From assembly GCA_003508835.1 (NCBI GenBank), contig PUFA01000182.1:372001-436000 (forward strand): a stretch of DNA of 64,000 nt, read 5' to 3'. The notes below the pieces were generated by a model. That model saw only the letters and a list, made by a program, of their open reading frames with translations, had not been told where the DNA came from and did not search any database. Shown here piece after piece: positions 1 to 13,200 of this stretch. Each line of letters begins with the position of its first letter. The stretch's first letter is position 1. The position numbers and the translations under genes were made by a program. The stretch is from Eonycteris spelaea (lineage: Eukaryota > Chordata > Mammalia > Chiroptera > Pteropodidae).

Positions 1-1126
1 TGGCCTAACTGCCCTGGCCGGGACTTACCATACGGTGCTGAGTAGAAGTGACGAGAGTGGACGTGCATGCAGTGGTCAGAGAGGCGACGGGCGAAGCAGT
101 AAGTCTCTCGCTCCTGGACTCGGCTCCGGGGAACCCAGTCCAGCTGCGCTTCCCGGACGATGTGCTCGGCCGCTGCGGAGCGCCACCTTTGTCTCCCCTG
201 GGCGTTTGGGGACAGACAGCTTGTGCTTTGGGCTTATTTTTTCCACTGCAGTTTTCTCCCTACAGTGATGGGCCGCAGCAGAGTGCAAATGTTCATTCTT
301 CACGTACGAGTCAGGGTCGAGTGGGCACATACGGATGTGGTGGGAGCCGCGCACAGTTGGGTGTTTCTTCCTTTGCATAGTCCTGTGGCACCGCCTCAGC
401 TCTTCGCCTCCGTGAGGTCCTTAGAACCCAGTTCAGAAGCCCCTTACCCCAGGAAGGCCTCCCTGATAGCTCCACGCGACCTTCCCCTGTGACTTCATTC
501 TCATTTCCATGTGACCCTCTTTGCGCAGTTCATGCTTCACAAACACTCAGAAACGTATCTCTGTGACACGCCCAGCAGCCCCAGGTCCTCCTCCTCTGAT
601 GGCAGAGCCTGGGTCTTTGGCCACCTTGGTATTTTCCCGAAGCATCCAGGAGGGGGACCCTGGGCTCTGCGACAGGACGGTCTGGCTGGGAAGCCAGTGC
701 CAGCAACTGTCCTTGAGACCTGTTGGTCACCTGATTCACGCTGGCAACGGACGACGGGTGTGGGGAGCAGCCGGAGATTATTCTGCTGGCTTTGCTTACT
801 GCACGTGAACTTATGCAACAACTTACCGTTGGTGTTACATGCACACGCAGACTCTGCGTTCGCTGTGACAGCCGGTGTGCACCGTGCACCCTGATCCCGC
901 AGGAGCCAGGGCTCCTGGCTCCTCTGCACGTAACCACGTAACACTCCCCACAGCTTCAGCTCGCCACTAACCCCCTCCCTGCCTGCTCCATCTGGTTTTT
1001 ATTTTGTAGGCGCTTGAATCATTATTTGGATATTAATAAAAACAAATCTTGGCTGATGCTAACCATCTGATTTCCTTTTTTTTTTTTCATTTTGTTTTGT
1101 TTTGTTTCTGCACACATTTTCTTTAG
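1..1126 (+). other. RFX2: RFX2 intron, 5' edge of window
   Basis: This is intronic sequence upstream of the first recognisable RFX2 exon. It ends in a T-rich polypyrimidine tract and an AG at 1125-1126. I find nothing here resembling the N-terminal glutamine/proline-rich activation region of RFX2, so the preceding exons must lie before the window. Open frames on both strands between 35 and 944 overlap one another and match no family I know. Confidence 0.75.
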
Positions 1127-1201
1127 CTTGAAATGGCGATTGAAAACCTCCAAAAAAGCGAAGGGATCACATCACACAAAAGCGGTTTACTCAACAGCCA
1201 T
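1127..1201 (+). CDS. RFX2: RFX2 coding exon just before the DNA-binding domain
   Basis: This exon has 75 bases, 25 whole codons. It begins [13 protein letters not shown] and ends GLLNSH, the conserved segment immediately N-terminal to the RFX DNA-binding domain. The acceptor is TTTAG at 1122-1126 and the donor GTAAGT follows at 1202. Both ends are phase 0, so it joins directly to the exon at 7473. The methionine at 1133 is internal in RFX2, although it could serve as a start in a short isoform; I see no promoter evidence for that. Confidence 0.95.
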
Positions 1202-4200
1202 GTAAGTGTATGTCGCCCCGGCGGCCTGCCCTGCTGTGCGCGTACCTTCACGGGCATTTCAGACACAAGCGAGGGTGATGGAGGAACACCTCTAAAGTGC
1301 CGAAATGGGGGAGGCCCCGAGCGGGCTACATCCTCGAAAACATCCCTCCACAGTGTGGGGGAGACGAGGGCAGGTGCTCCCTCCATACAGGTAGAAGGTC
1401 ACAGCACCTGCCTCTTCGGGCGTCTTGTGGGGATGAGGTTGTTTAATATCCGTGACACGCGTCCAGCAATGCCCGGCAGATCACAAGTGTTACAGCTAAA
1501 GTTAATACTAAAATAAGTAATAATAACAAAAGATGACACAGGATTGGGGATGTCGTAAAGATTCTTAGCTCAGTTTCCTGTGATTGGCATTTTGGGGAAA
1601 GAAAGGGTAATTTGAGAAAAGTGCAAAGCAACTCGTTCCCGCTGATTCGGGCCGTGTGAGATCTGTGTCCTTCGCTTGTCTCCCGGGGAAGCCGTGATCC
1701 TGGTCCTGCACCAGGAGGTGGGCGGCTCAGTGAGGCAGGACAGGGCCGGAGGAGGTGACCAGCTCTGGGGCAGCCGAGAGGACGGCTGTGGTCTCTTCAC
1801 GTCCCTCCCTTCCAAACACTCTCCGTTGAGTTTAACACGTAACTGGGAATTGGCCGGCGTGATGGAATGTAGTACGGGCCACGGACGCTGGACCGCGCTG
1901 CTCAAGAGCTTAGGTGGGGACTTGACCCCAGATCCCATTCTCTTGAGCATTAAAGGATCGAAGAAAAAGAAGGCCCTCTGAGTCACAACCCTGCGGCCCC
2001 AACGAGTCCCGTTATGTTTGACATTCAAAGCGAGGCGTGGCTCAGGAGACAGCCGTTCAGGGGCAGGAGCCTCTGGGTTTACGGGCCAGCTCAGGTATGG
2101 CAGGCCACTCCGGCACACGAGACAAGGGCCCCGTGGTCCCCGCCTCAGAGGCCGGTCACTGGAAGGAACAGCAGCCTCAAACCAGCTATCTTGAAGGAAA
2201 AAAGCAAACTGCATCAGACCCTGCTGAGGGCCTGCCAGGCTCATGGGCCGTGGCCGCCCTGGCTGACATCACCCAGCAGGCACACCTGGGGAGGGAAAAC
2301 CTTCCGGGAGTGCTGCTTGGACGGAAGACCTGCCACCCGCCCCGCCCCGCCCAGTCCCAAACTCACGGCGCACCAGGTAGAAAAGCCAACAGAATGGCAG
2401 TCTGTTCGGGGACAGGCATTCTCTGGCTGTCAACAGACAGGCGTGGCCGTGGCACGGCCTGCGGGCCCTGTGCGAGGCCACCCTGGGGAGAGGCGGGCGA
2501 GGCAGGCAGCGCGTGTGTCCAGCACAACGTAAAACGTCAATGGGAATGCACCCAGCCACTGGCCACCCGCTGCGGGGCCGCACCTGGCCTTCCTGGGGGC
2601 TCGCAGGCCTCGCACCCGTGGCTGGACTTTCCAAGTGGGAAAACTTCTGTGTCCATTTTCTCCCTGGTGACCCGTGGTTGAGTCGCCTCCTGCCATCAGG
2701 AGCCGTGAGGAACAGGAGCTGGGCCCGTGATTTGGAATCAAAGGGAACAGAAGGAGGATCTTTCTAGAGAGCAGACCCCGCAGCAGGGTGCAGCCCACCT
2801 GCAGCCGGTCCTGCAGACGCGAGGGCCAGAGGGAGGGGGCAGATGAGGAGTGTGACCCGCCGCACGGATGGCAGTGTGTCCTGCTGACACTTGCCACCGT
2901 TTCAGCTGGCCGAGCTGGACCTCTGGCTGGCTACACTTACTCGTGACAGCTGTCACCGGAGCTGCCTGCAGCTGAGGTCGCGCTACTGTCCAGGGGCACT
3001 GGCCACAGTCCCAGCTGCTTTGCCAGCCCAGCCCCGGGACAGACGAGCCTGGCTGCGAGACGCCCCGAGGGCTCGTTCTCCTGGTGGCTTCTCAGGCCCC
3101 AGTCACAGTGTCTCCCCCCCCCCAGCACCGGGACTGTGCTAAGCACGGGGACAAACAAGAACTCATTCCAGGGAGTTTGGACTAGAGCACAGGCGCTCGG
3201 CGGTGCGCGAGCAAACCCCAGAGCAACCCATGTGCCCGGGACGCGGCGGGGAGACCGTGGGGACGTGGTGGGGGACGCGGCAGGGACACAGCGGGGAGAC
3301 CGTGGGGACTTGGTGGGGGACGCGGTGGGGATATGGCATTGAGGTGGCGGGGAGGCCGTGGGGACGTGGTGGGGACGCGGCAGGGACACGGCGGGGAGAC
3401 CGTGGGGACTTGGTGGGGGACGCGGTGGGGATATGGCATTGAGGTGGCGGGGAGGCCGTGGGGACGTGGTGGGGACGCGGCAGGGACATGGTGGGGAGAC
3501 CGTGGGGACTTGGTGGGGGACGCGGCGGGGAGGCCGGCTCGGAACCACCGCTGTCTCCGCGGAGCTGGGTCCCTCCGTGCGCTGTCTGGGCCTGCGCGTG
3601 TGGCGCGGTGCCCGGAGCCCAGGAAGGCTGGCCGGCGCCTTCCAGAGCCAGCCAATGCTGGGTCCCCGAGCTCCTCATGACGCCCTCGGGGCCAGAAGTG
3701 GGCGTGCAGGTCGAAGGAAGCTTCTAGCCTGAAGCGAAAATCCAGCAGGAGGTGTTGGACCTTGAGCGATCTCTAAAACGGGGACCGGTCTGATTTGGTG
3801 GCGTGAAAGCCAGGGATGGTTTTCAGAGGGAGGAGGCGAAGAAGGAGGTGCTGGGGTGACATCGCCTTCCCCCATCGGGGTGTTGCTGCCGCCTCCACTT
3901 GGGGCAGCCACTCTCGTGCCCACCTGGGCAAGCCTCGGTCAAGGTCCTCGGCCACGGGCAGGAGAGCGGACACGGGCACTGGGGGGACCCTGGCTCCCCC
4001 TGGGCCACCGCCCTGCTCTCCCCAGACTCCAGCTGGAGAAGCTCCCCGCGTGACCCCTGCTGGCTCCGGGACCCCACAGTGCGTTCACCCCATCATTGTC
4101 ACAGGGAGGCCACTGTCTACTAAAATAAACTCCCATTGCGTCCACCCCTGGGCGAAGGCCCTGCTTCTAGATGAACCGTGTTTAGATATATGACTTTTTA

Positions 4201-7200
4201 ACCAAGAAACCCAAACTGTCAGAGATCCCTGACCCTTCAGTGGTGGCCAACCACGGGTGGGTGTCCTGACAAAGCTGCCGCCTGTCGGCCAGGCTGGGGC
4301 GCAGCTGGAGGGCAGCTTGTTGGGCTAGGTCCCGTGTCCTGTGGTCAGTCCCATGGCCATGACAAGTGCCTCTAGCCCTGGCCTTGGCCGGGCTGCTGCT
4401 TCTTCAGTGGCCCACCCCACCCGGCTTCTGGAGGGACGGGCCGTGTCCTCAAGGGCATCACTGCCTGGACCCCTCCCCAAGTCCGGGCTGGAGCATCCAG
4501 GGCCAGGCCCTGGCACCCCGCCCACTCCCCTGCTCATCCTGGCTTCCCACCTCCCATGCCGCTCCCCCCCACCTCCAGAACGGCCCAGGGGCAGACGGGT
4601 CCTTCCACCTGCGCCATGGCCACCCCGCCCCCGACTTTCCTGTGGACTGTCCAGGCCACCTACAGCCAGCCCTCAGCCTGCAGGCCGCTGTTCTTACTAG
4701 GACCCAAGGCGGGTCCGGCGCCTCTCTGCTCAGAAGCCTCCAGGGCCCACCTTGCCCTCCTGGTAGAAGCCAGTCAGGGGAATGGCCCGCACAGCCCTGC
4801 GCTCTGCCCCGGCCACACGGCCTCCTCACTGTCCCCCGGCCGCCCCGCCACACACCGGGCTCCGTCCTGCCCAGGGCCGTGGCACAGGCTGCGCCCTCTG
4901 CCAGTGGCTCCCTCCTCAGCTTCTTCACGCTTCCTCATCTGTCACTCAGATCACGTTCCCTCCCTGGTAAGTCCTCGATGCAAAAGGGAGGACATGTAAC
5001 CACTTATTCTTTGGGAGGCTGCGGAGGTGCCGGCTCCCCTCTGCTGTCACCTCTGCTGAGGAGGAAGGTGGCCACACCTCCTTGATGTCATGGTAGCTTG
5101 ATGCCAACTCAGCAAAATCACCCAAACAGAGACGTCTACTTTTAATTTAAATAGCATGGGGCTGGGAGAAAGGAACCGTCTTCCCCAAATCCTTCTTTTA
5201 ATACACGTCATGTCGAGCCGTGGGCTGGGTGCTGGCCTCTGTCATCCAGGGTCCCTGGCCCAGCGCCCCTTCCAGCCCGCAGCCCCCAGAACCTGCCTCC
5301 CCCGGGCACCCCAGGATAAGTCCTCCCGTGGCTTCTGCCCTTGAGACGTTAGGCTCCTGGTCCCAGCTTCTCCTGCCCCTCAGAAGCGGTACCCCGGGCT
5401 CCCTGGCCTCGGGGGCAGAGAGAGGAGAAGCCTCCAGCTTCTGCACCCACATGCTGGGATCTATTCGCTCTTCAGGACCCCATCTTCTCTGGCCAGTGTT
5501 TCTTGAGGCTTCTAAGATCCTAGGGGTGCAAATGTGGAGAGAGAGGCCAAGGACAAGGGAGGGCGGAGGGGATAGCTCCTGAGGCTCCAAGCCCTGAGCC
5601 AGAGCGGACCTGGGAGGGACAGGGGAGGTGCTGTGCCCCCCATGTTGTGAGAAGCACATTTAAAGGACGTTTGAAAAGGAAAGGTCTGAACGACTTGACG
5701 GGAAGTAAAAAAGTACGATGTTCTTTTCCCAAAGGGACAACTGAAGAAGACGGGTTTCTTTTCGGGGACCTTTCTTATTTCCCACGACCTCGGACCCACC
5801 TCGTGGGGAGCCCTCTGCCCTCGGCAGCTGCCCCCACCCCACTCTGCACAGTGGGCGGTAACAGAGACTCGGCCGGGGAGGGGACACCTCAGGGCCACAC
5901 ACGGGCCTCTAGGGAGGGGAGTGAGCCACCGTGGGAGGCTTGGCAGTGACAGGAGGGTGGGGTGGCCCCTGGTCCTCAGGACGGCTCTGTGGCCGAGACC
6001 TCGCAGTGGGAGCAGCGTGTGGAGGGGACCGCTCCTGGTACCCCCATGTCGAGGCACCCCGCGTTCTGGCCTTCACTGCAGGCCCGACACACCTCACCCC
6101 TGCGCGGCACGCCCCTCTCCGTGCAGCCCCCCAAGACCTCATCCTCGTCTCCCCGGTACCAGGGTTCCCCATCTGGTCCCGGCCTCTGCCCTGAACGCAG
6201 CCCAGTTTACCTCCTCCTCCCAAAAGCAGGGCCCGCCACCCAGCCCTTCCCGACGCCTAGCCTGCCTCTCCGTTAAAGGGCCTCTGTCCAGCATGCCTGC
6301 CCCCTGCCTCTGAGACCCCTCATCTGGCACCCATGGCCGCCACCCCCTGTCACTCTGCCCAAGGGGTGGAATGAAGGACCCTCAGGGGTTCACTTAAAAA
6401 TGGCCCAGGACATGTGGGGCTTAGACAAAACAACATGGGCCCAGCTGCTGGCTGTCGAGGCAGGAGGTCCTCGCTGCCTCTGCTCCTTAAACCTTTCCAT
6501 AGTAAAACCGTTTTTTAAAAAGCAAGACACAGGCCAACGTCCAGCTTGCGTGCTCAGTCTGTGTGGGGCTAAGATGTGGCCAGGAGTGCAGTGGGGCCCC
6601 GGCCATGTTGGGGGGTGCTGATGTCCCAGAGGAGGGCACGAGGACGCGCAGGAGCCCAGCAGGGGCTCTGGACGGGAAAGGGGGCCCAGGCGGACCACCA
6701 CCCCCTCGAGGATCCTGCATCCTGCCTCCAGACGCTGCCCCAGGCCGGCCCCTGTGCAGAGGGCTCCTGCCTGTCCCCAAAGCCCAAAGTGTGCGTGAGG
6801 CCACGTGCGCTCACACAGCGGGGCGGAAGACAACCCAACACAGCCTTTGGGGCACTGTGCTCAGGGTTCCCAGGAGCCGGGCCACCATCTGGTCTGCGTT
6901 GCTGCCCGTGTTGGGGCTCAGCAATCTGTGGGGACCCCCGCGGCCCTTCCAACACGATGCTGACCTCTGGGGGCAGCGACGTCGGCCTTCGATGCTTTTC
7001 CCTGCCTCAGCCTGAGCACAAAGCCCTGCGCGTCCGCCTCTTGCCCCGTCTCCACCTGCGCTCTGCTCCGCCAGGGCTGCGGGAGGCGCGGTTCGTCTCC
7101 GTCTTCGACCACAGTGCTCACAGGCTGCGAGTTTTCTCGAGTCTTCCTCCTCCCCTTGCCGTCAGAACTGGCCTCCTCTCCGTAGGTTTGGGTGACATTT

Positions 7201-10200
7201 GGCGTCTCCGCGGCGTGCAGGGCGTGTGGGTGTTCAGATGATTGTGAAGACAGGCTCTATGAGGTCTCAATCCTGCAGCTAAGTCAAGGAGCCTGCAGAC
7301 CAGGCTGGAAATTGAAGGAGGGAAGAAGCAGGTGAAAAGAAGCGACTAAGTAACATGCCCAGAACCTCTTGACCCCAAATCAATCAGTGGCGGTAGCCTT
7401 GAATTTCCTCATCGCCTAGGGGCTTTGACAAACGCAAACGTGTCTTACGCAAACGTGTCTTTCTTTCTCCAGCTCCAGTGGCTGTTAGATAATTACGAGA
7501 CGGCTGAAGGCGTCAGTCTCCCCCGAAGTTCTCTTTACAACCACTACCTTCGGCACTGCCAGGAGCACAAGCTGGACCCCGTGAACGCCGCCTCCTTCGG
7601 GAAGCTGATCCGCTCGGTGTTTATGGGCCTGCGGACGCGGCGGCTGGGCACCAGGTGGGTGGGGGCGTGTCCTCCCTCCGCGCACGCAGAAATCCAGCTC
7701 TCGGAGGCCGCGACAGCCCACATGTCCTGACTGGCGCGCCTCTGGGTGAACTTGGAGTCGCCCCGGCCTGGCCAGGGCGGCCCGTGGGCTGTGGTCCGGT
7801 TCTCTGCTGCCAGCGGCACATGCGGGTTCTCTTCGGCTCTCTCTCCTTGTCCGAAATTCTCTATAATAACAGGTTTTTTTAGTAGCTGCCTCTGGGTTAT
7901 CTGGGAGAGGTGGATTTGCCATTTCGTGATGCTTTTTGCTATGCCCAGATCAGCCTGCCATGGCCTGCCCTTGGCCTACAGCAGCCGGGAAATGTCGTGT
8001 GCCATAAACATACTCCAGGCAATAACGCGAACACCCCTCTCAGCAGAAAAAAATGGCCGCACCGTATTCAGAGCAGGTGGCCAGCACGCACATGGCCGTG
8101 ACCTGCAGCGGGCCGGGCTCAGTGCCTCTGCTCGGGGACGTCACGCGGAAGTGGGGGTCAGGGTGCACTCAGGCACACTCAGAGACCGGCGTCCCAGCCC
8201 CCGCCGCCTTCGATCTCTGACAGACACCATCATACAGAACCCAGACACAGAACTGGGTTTCTCACTGCAGGACTTCTCAGGGCCTTTATCGTACCAAAAT
8301 GCAAGAGGGGGGCCCCTGAGAGGGCAAGAATTTCCTAAACCTCTCTGGCCACGGACAGCCTGTGGGCATGTCCCCCCCAGTCCGGGGGACACTGAACCGC
8401 AGGGCCCAAGGTGCAGGCCAGGACAGCGCCTCCCGTCCGTCAGGACGCCCACAGAGAGCCGACCGCAGACGCTTGCTTTCCAGGGGCAACTCCAAGTATC
8501 ACTACTACGGGATCCGTCTGAAGCCAGACTCGCCCCTGAACCGGCTGCAGGAGGACACCCAGTACATGGCCATGCGGCAGCAGCCCGCACACCAGAAGCC
8601 GAGGTGGGTGACCAGGGCCGGGGCCGGGGCTCCACTAGGGGGGACGCAGGGGCGTGCTTGCCAAACAGGAAATGCTCCGTGCGAGGGGACTCCCGTCGCA
8701 CGGGAGGAAACGAGCCCCTAACCGCCTCGGCTGTGGGGGCAGGGCACTCACCTCCAAGGGCGTGAAGGGAGGCCAGCAGGACTCAGGGCTGAGGCTGCAA
8801 CCTCACCCCGCTGGCAGGGCTTCCAGAGCCTTCTCTTTTTAAAACACTATTGAGAGCAATTTTAGGTCACGACAAAATGGAGCACCACGTACGGAGATGT
8901 CCCGTATCCCCCTGCCCGCACACGGGCACGCCCTCCCCCACCGTCGACCCCCCCGCCACACACACAGAGCGGCGCATTTGTTCCCACTGGACACGTTGTC
9001 ATCCCAAGTCCATGGTTGGCACAGGGTTCGTCCTGGTGCCCTGCACTCTGTGGGTCTGGACAAATGCGTGATGACGTGTGTTTGTCACACGTACCGTAGA
9101 GTACTTTCACTGCCCTAAAAATCTTCCTTGCCCCCCACGAGTCATCCCTCCTTCCCCCCTCCCCCTGGGAACCCCTGATCTTTTTACCGTCGCCATAGTT
9201 TTGCCTTTTCCAGAATGTCATAGAGTTAGTATCACAGACCTTTAATTTTTCAGCTGCTAGGGTAAAAAAAGACAGAACACTGGAAATAACCCAAGAAGCC
9301 AGGAGGAAGAAGCCTATAGATTTAAGTTGCTGCTTTTTCCTGACATTTTGCTCTGATGGCAGGAAAGGCCTGGTTATTTTCTGGAATGTTCTCTATCCTC
9401 ACAAACCTACTCAATCTTTTAAGACAGGGCTCTGGAAACTTCTCTGTGAAGGGCCAGAGAGCAAATACCTGGGGCTTTGCAGGCCAGAGGTTCTGCAGTT
9501 GTAGCATAAGGGCCACCACAGATGATTCGTAAACGAATGGGTGTGGCCATGTGCCAATAAAACTTTATTTATAAAACAAGCAGCAGAACCGGCCCTCAAT
9601 AGACAGCTGAAGGTTTACCCTGGTTCAGGTTCCCACTAGACTGTCACCTCCCTGGCAGCCTCCCAGTGTCCCAGGCCCCCTCTCCAGAGTCCAGGCTGCT
9701 CCAGGGCAGGGACCATGCGTCCTTCACCCCTGCATGGCACCTTCACGCCTCGCCAGCCTTCGTGGCTCAGAACCCCATTGCAGCTGCTCTGAAGTGTCTC
9801 ACAGACTCCCAGTCGCGTAGCCAGTCATGGGATTTGGAGGTCACAGAAGAGAGTCTCTGAAACATTCTCCGGGAGCCAACACGTCGGAATGGAACCGGCA
9901 GTGCCCTCGACCCTCACCATCTGCAGACACGGGCTCCGCGGCTCTGCGTGCCCGCCAGTGAGCTGTTTCAGGAGCCGCATGTATCATGGCGACCGCCTGT
10001 GCCGTGTGCACCTGGAACGCCCCCGAGTCGGGTGGCACACACACACCTCGGCGTTTCTCCCTCCTCAGAGCCAGCCTGGCTGTCCACAAAGAAACGCGCC
10101 CCAGTTCTGGCCAGGAGCCCCGCCCCGCCCCTCCCACCCACCTGCCAATTCCCAGCATCCATCTGGGTTCGGAGACACCAGGCGCCCCAGGAAAACCCTT

Positions 10201-13200
10201 CCCTGTTAGTGACCCTCGATTTGCTGCCCACACACGCTGTCCACTGCTTTCTGGCTCAGGGCAAAAGGACAGTCGCAGAATTTCCTCCAAGACCAAGGAA
10301 TAGTGAGATATTTGTGATTCTATGTAAAGAAATTCACTTATCTTCTAAGAGAAAAGTATGAGAATATTTATACATACACATATAAGCAACCGAGCGTCCA
10401 ATGGCAGATGAATGGATCAGCGAAGTGTGGTCTGCACACACAATGGGATAGGGTCCGGCCACAGGAGGAGGGACATTCTGACACGTGTGACAATATGCAT
10501 GAACCTCGAAGACACTACGCTGAGTGAAAAGAGCCAGGCACAGAAGGACAAACGCTGTGTGACCCCACTCACAGGAGGTCTCCAGAGGAGTCAGATTCAC
10601 AGAGACAGGAAGCAGACGGTGGAGCCAGGGCTGGGGGAGGGGAGGGCAGTGAGTGTGTAATGGGGACAAAGGGTCACTTTGGGAAGATGGGAAAGTTCTG
10701 GAGGTCGGCAGTGGGGACAGTGGCACAGCAATGTGAGTGTGCTTGATGTCACTGAGCCATGTGCTTAACAATGGTTAAAATGATAAGTTTTTTATTTGTA
10801 TTTGACCACAATTATTTAAAAATTACACACACACACACACACTCCAAACTGCATCCTGCTCAGCCCTCTGCTCCTTGGGCCCCTTCTGGGCAGTGTTGCT
10901 GGGGCCTCATGGTGCTCCATATGTCCCCTGCCTAGGTACCGGCCTGCCCAAAAGACAGACAGCCTTGGGGACAGTGGCTCGCACAGCAGCCTGCACAGCA
11001 CCCCGGAACAGGCCATGGCCGCCCAGAGCCAGCACCACCAGCAATACATAGGTGAGCGGTGAGCGCCCCCACTGGACGCTGTGAAAACTCGGGTCCCCTG
11101 GGGCGTCTGCTGCCTGTGGGCTTCAGCACCAGCAGCATCCCAAGGGTGCTTCGACGGTCCTCTAGATGAGCCTTCTTTGTGGCCTCCCTGAGATTTTAGA
11201 ATAATCAGCATATGCCCCCAAAATTAATATATTAAGAGAAAATCAGAAAAATAGTAAATAAAATAAAATGCCCAACAGAGAGACGACCAGATGTCCTCAT
11301 TGAAAACCTGCCGCTCTGGGGCGGCAGCAGGATTCGGCTGCCCCCCTGGGTTCTTTTCCTCGGTTACCTGGAACATTTGGGGTGCACGGGACCCCTAAGA
11401 CTGGGTCTCTCGCGGGGATAAGTGTCATAAGCATGCACACGCTGAGACGAGAGTGGCCTTGGTGTGCTTTCGGTGTGCTGTCTGAGCCTGCACGGAGCTC
11501 TCCTGTGTTGAGTCTTTGGAGAGATCGTCAGGCCCAGGAAGTCACCACGGGGCCAGCCTTGTCCCCAGACGCGCTGCCCTCACACTGGGAGATGAGAGCT
11601 CACTATGTCACCGGCCTGGGTTCAGTACTTTGTCTCTCAGCGTATTTCATGTTGCTGGGGGTGGGGGTGGGGGTGGGACGATGCTGTCCCCATTCTGCAC
11701 CTGAGGGAACTGAAGCTTCCAGAAGCTGTGTGACTGCTCAGGGGAGCCAGGACGCCGGCCCAGGGCTGTCGAGCAGTCACTGGCGCTGCGGGCCAGCGTC
11801 CCCCAGCACACGGGCCCCCCGGCCGGGCTTGCATGTGTGGGCCTTCTGCAGGTTCGCCGACAGCGCTGTTTCTGTCCCCCCCAGATGTCTCCCACGTCTT
11901 CCCGGAGTTCCCAGCGCCAGACCTGGGCAGCACCTTGCTGCAGGAGAGCGTCTTGCCCCAGGACGTCAGGGCCCTGCAGCTGGCCTACCGGCGCCACTGC
12001 GAGGTGACCGCCCCCAGGGCTGCCCGGGGAGAGCCTGCGCCCGGGCCATGGGGCCTCAGTGGGCCGCAGTGCCCCCTAGGGCCTGGCTAAGAGCCACACG
12101 TGCCCCCCAGGCCCATCACCAGAACCGCCAAACGCTCAGACATCCCCAGCTGTCTCCGACAACAGGAAGGAGACAGCAGTGGCCCCGGGTCCCTCTAGCC
12201 AAGCAGTTGGTAGGATCTCAGCCCCTGGACGGCGCCCCTCCGTCCATCTCCAGCCCCTCCGTGGCCTCTGGATTTCAGAAGACGTCCCACCTGCAGCCCG
12301 TGTCGCAGCTGCTCGCTCGGCATGTCCTGACGACGTGTGATCCGTGGACTTAGTCACACGCGCATTCAGGGCTTAACCGACCGTTCTCACTCCCAGGCAA
12401 CTTTAGACGTCGTGATGAACCTCCAGTTCCACTACATCGAGAAGCTGTGGCTTTCCTTCTGGAATTCTAAAGCCTCCTCCAGCGACGGCCCCGCCTCTCT
12501 GCCAGCCAGGTGCCTGCCGTGCCCCCCCCCAGACAGGCCCGATGGCACCCGCGCTGTGACCCGCAGACAAACGCGTCCGCTCTTCTGAGATCTGGTGCTC
12601 CCCTCGCCTCAAAAACGTGCGCTGTTTTTGCACTCCTCACAGCCGATTTGTAATTCCCATGGCCCGTGCACTTGTTCCGAGTGAGTGATTTAGAGGTGGC
12701 CGGGTGCTGTCCCAGAGAAGTCACCTCAGCTGTAGCCACGGGAGGGACGAGGTGGCCCGCGTGGGGGATCGGAGGCACGGCGGGCACGGGCACTGACTGC
12801 TGCACAGGTTGCGGCTCACCTGTGCCCCCGTGCCCCCGCAGTGACGAGGACCCTGAAGCCGCCGTCCTCCCCAAGGACAAGCTGGTGTCTCTGTGCAAAT
12901 GCGACCCCGTTCTCAAGTGGATGAGGAGCTGTGACCACATCCTCTACCAGGCCCTGGTGGAGATCCTCATCCCCGACGTGCTGCGGCCAGTGCCCAGTAA
13001 GCAGCCCCCTCGCCGCCTCCCCTCCCTGTCCCCGTGCCCCGCGGCCACCCCAGTGCAGAAGTGGGGTGCCCAGAATCCAGGGAGAGCAGTGGCTCGGGCG
13101 CCTCGGAAGACGCTCACCCTTGCCTGCATGTTTTCCTTGTCACTGGCCCAGGGAGAAAAGGAGGGAGGGCCCAGGCGGGGTGGCTCTAGTGAGGACTGCC

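Larger units (their letters stand above)
8604..10935 (+). other. RFX2: RFX2 intron rich in fossil repeats
   Basis: This intron carries three recognisable repeats, described separately: an L1 3' fragment in antisense, a hAT-Charlie fragment, and an L1M 3' end in sense. No additional exon is evident. Confidence 0.7.

Noticed and set aside
235..300. Possible upstream RFX2 exon after TTTTCTCCCTACAG at 250-265
   Set aside because: The acceptor looks good, but the following sequence does not encode any RFX2 segment that I recognise and no fitting donor or frame is present.
2937..3678. Repetitive Pro/Arg/Ser open frames on the minus strand, possible repetitive protein
   Set aside because: They are translations of the 100-bp minisatellite. 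Because 100 is not a multiple of 3, all six frames stay open, and the repeat meaning shifts from copy to copy.
7746..8765. 339-codon plus-strand open frame
   Set aside because: It runs through an intron and the DNA-binding-domain exon out of frame. The true RFX2 exon in that interval is unmistakable.
11382..12353. 323-codon plus-strand open frame
   Set aside because: Covers RFX2 introns and an exon in a non-RFX2 frame; no family resemblance.
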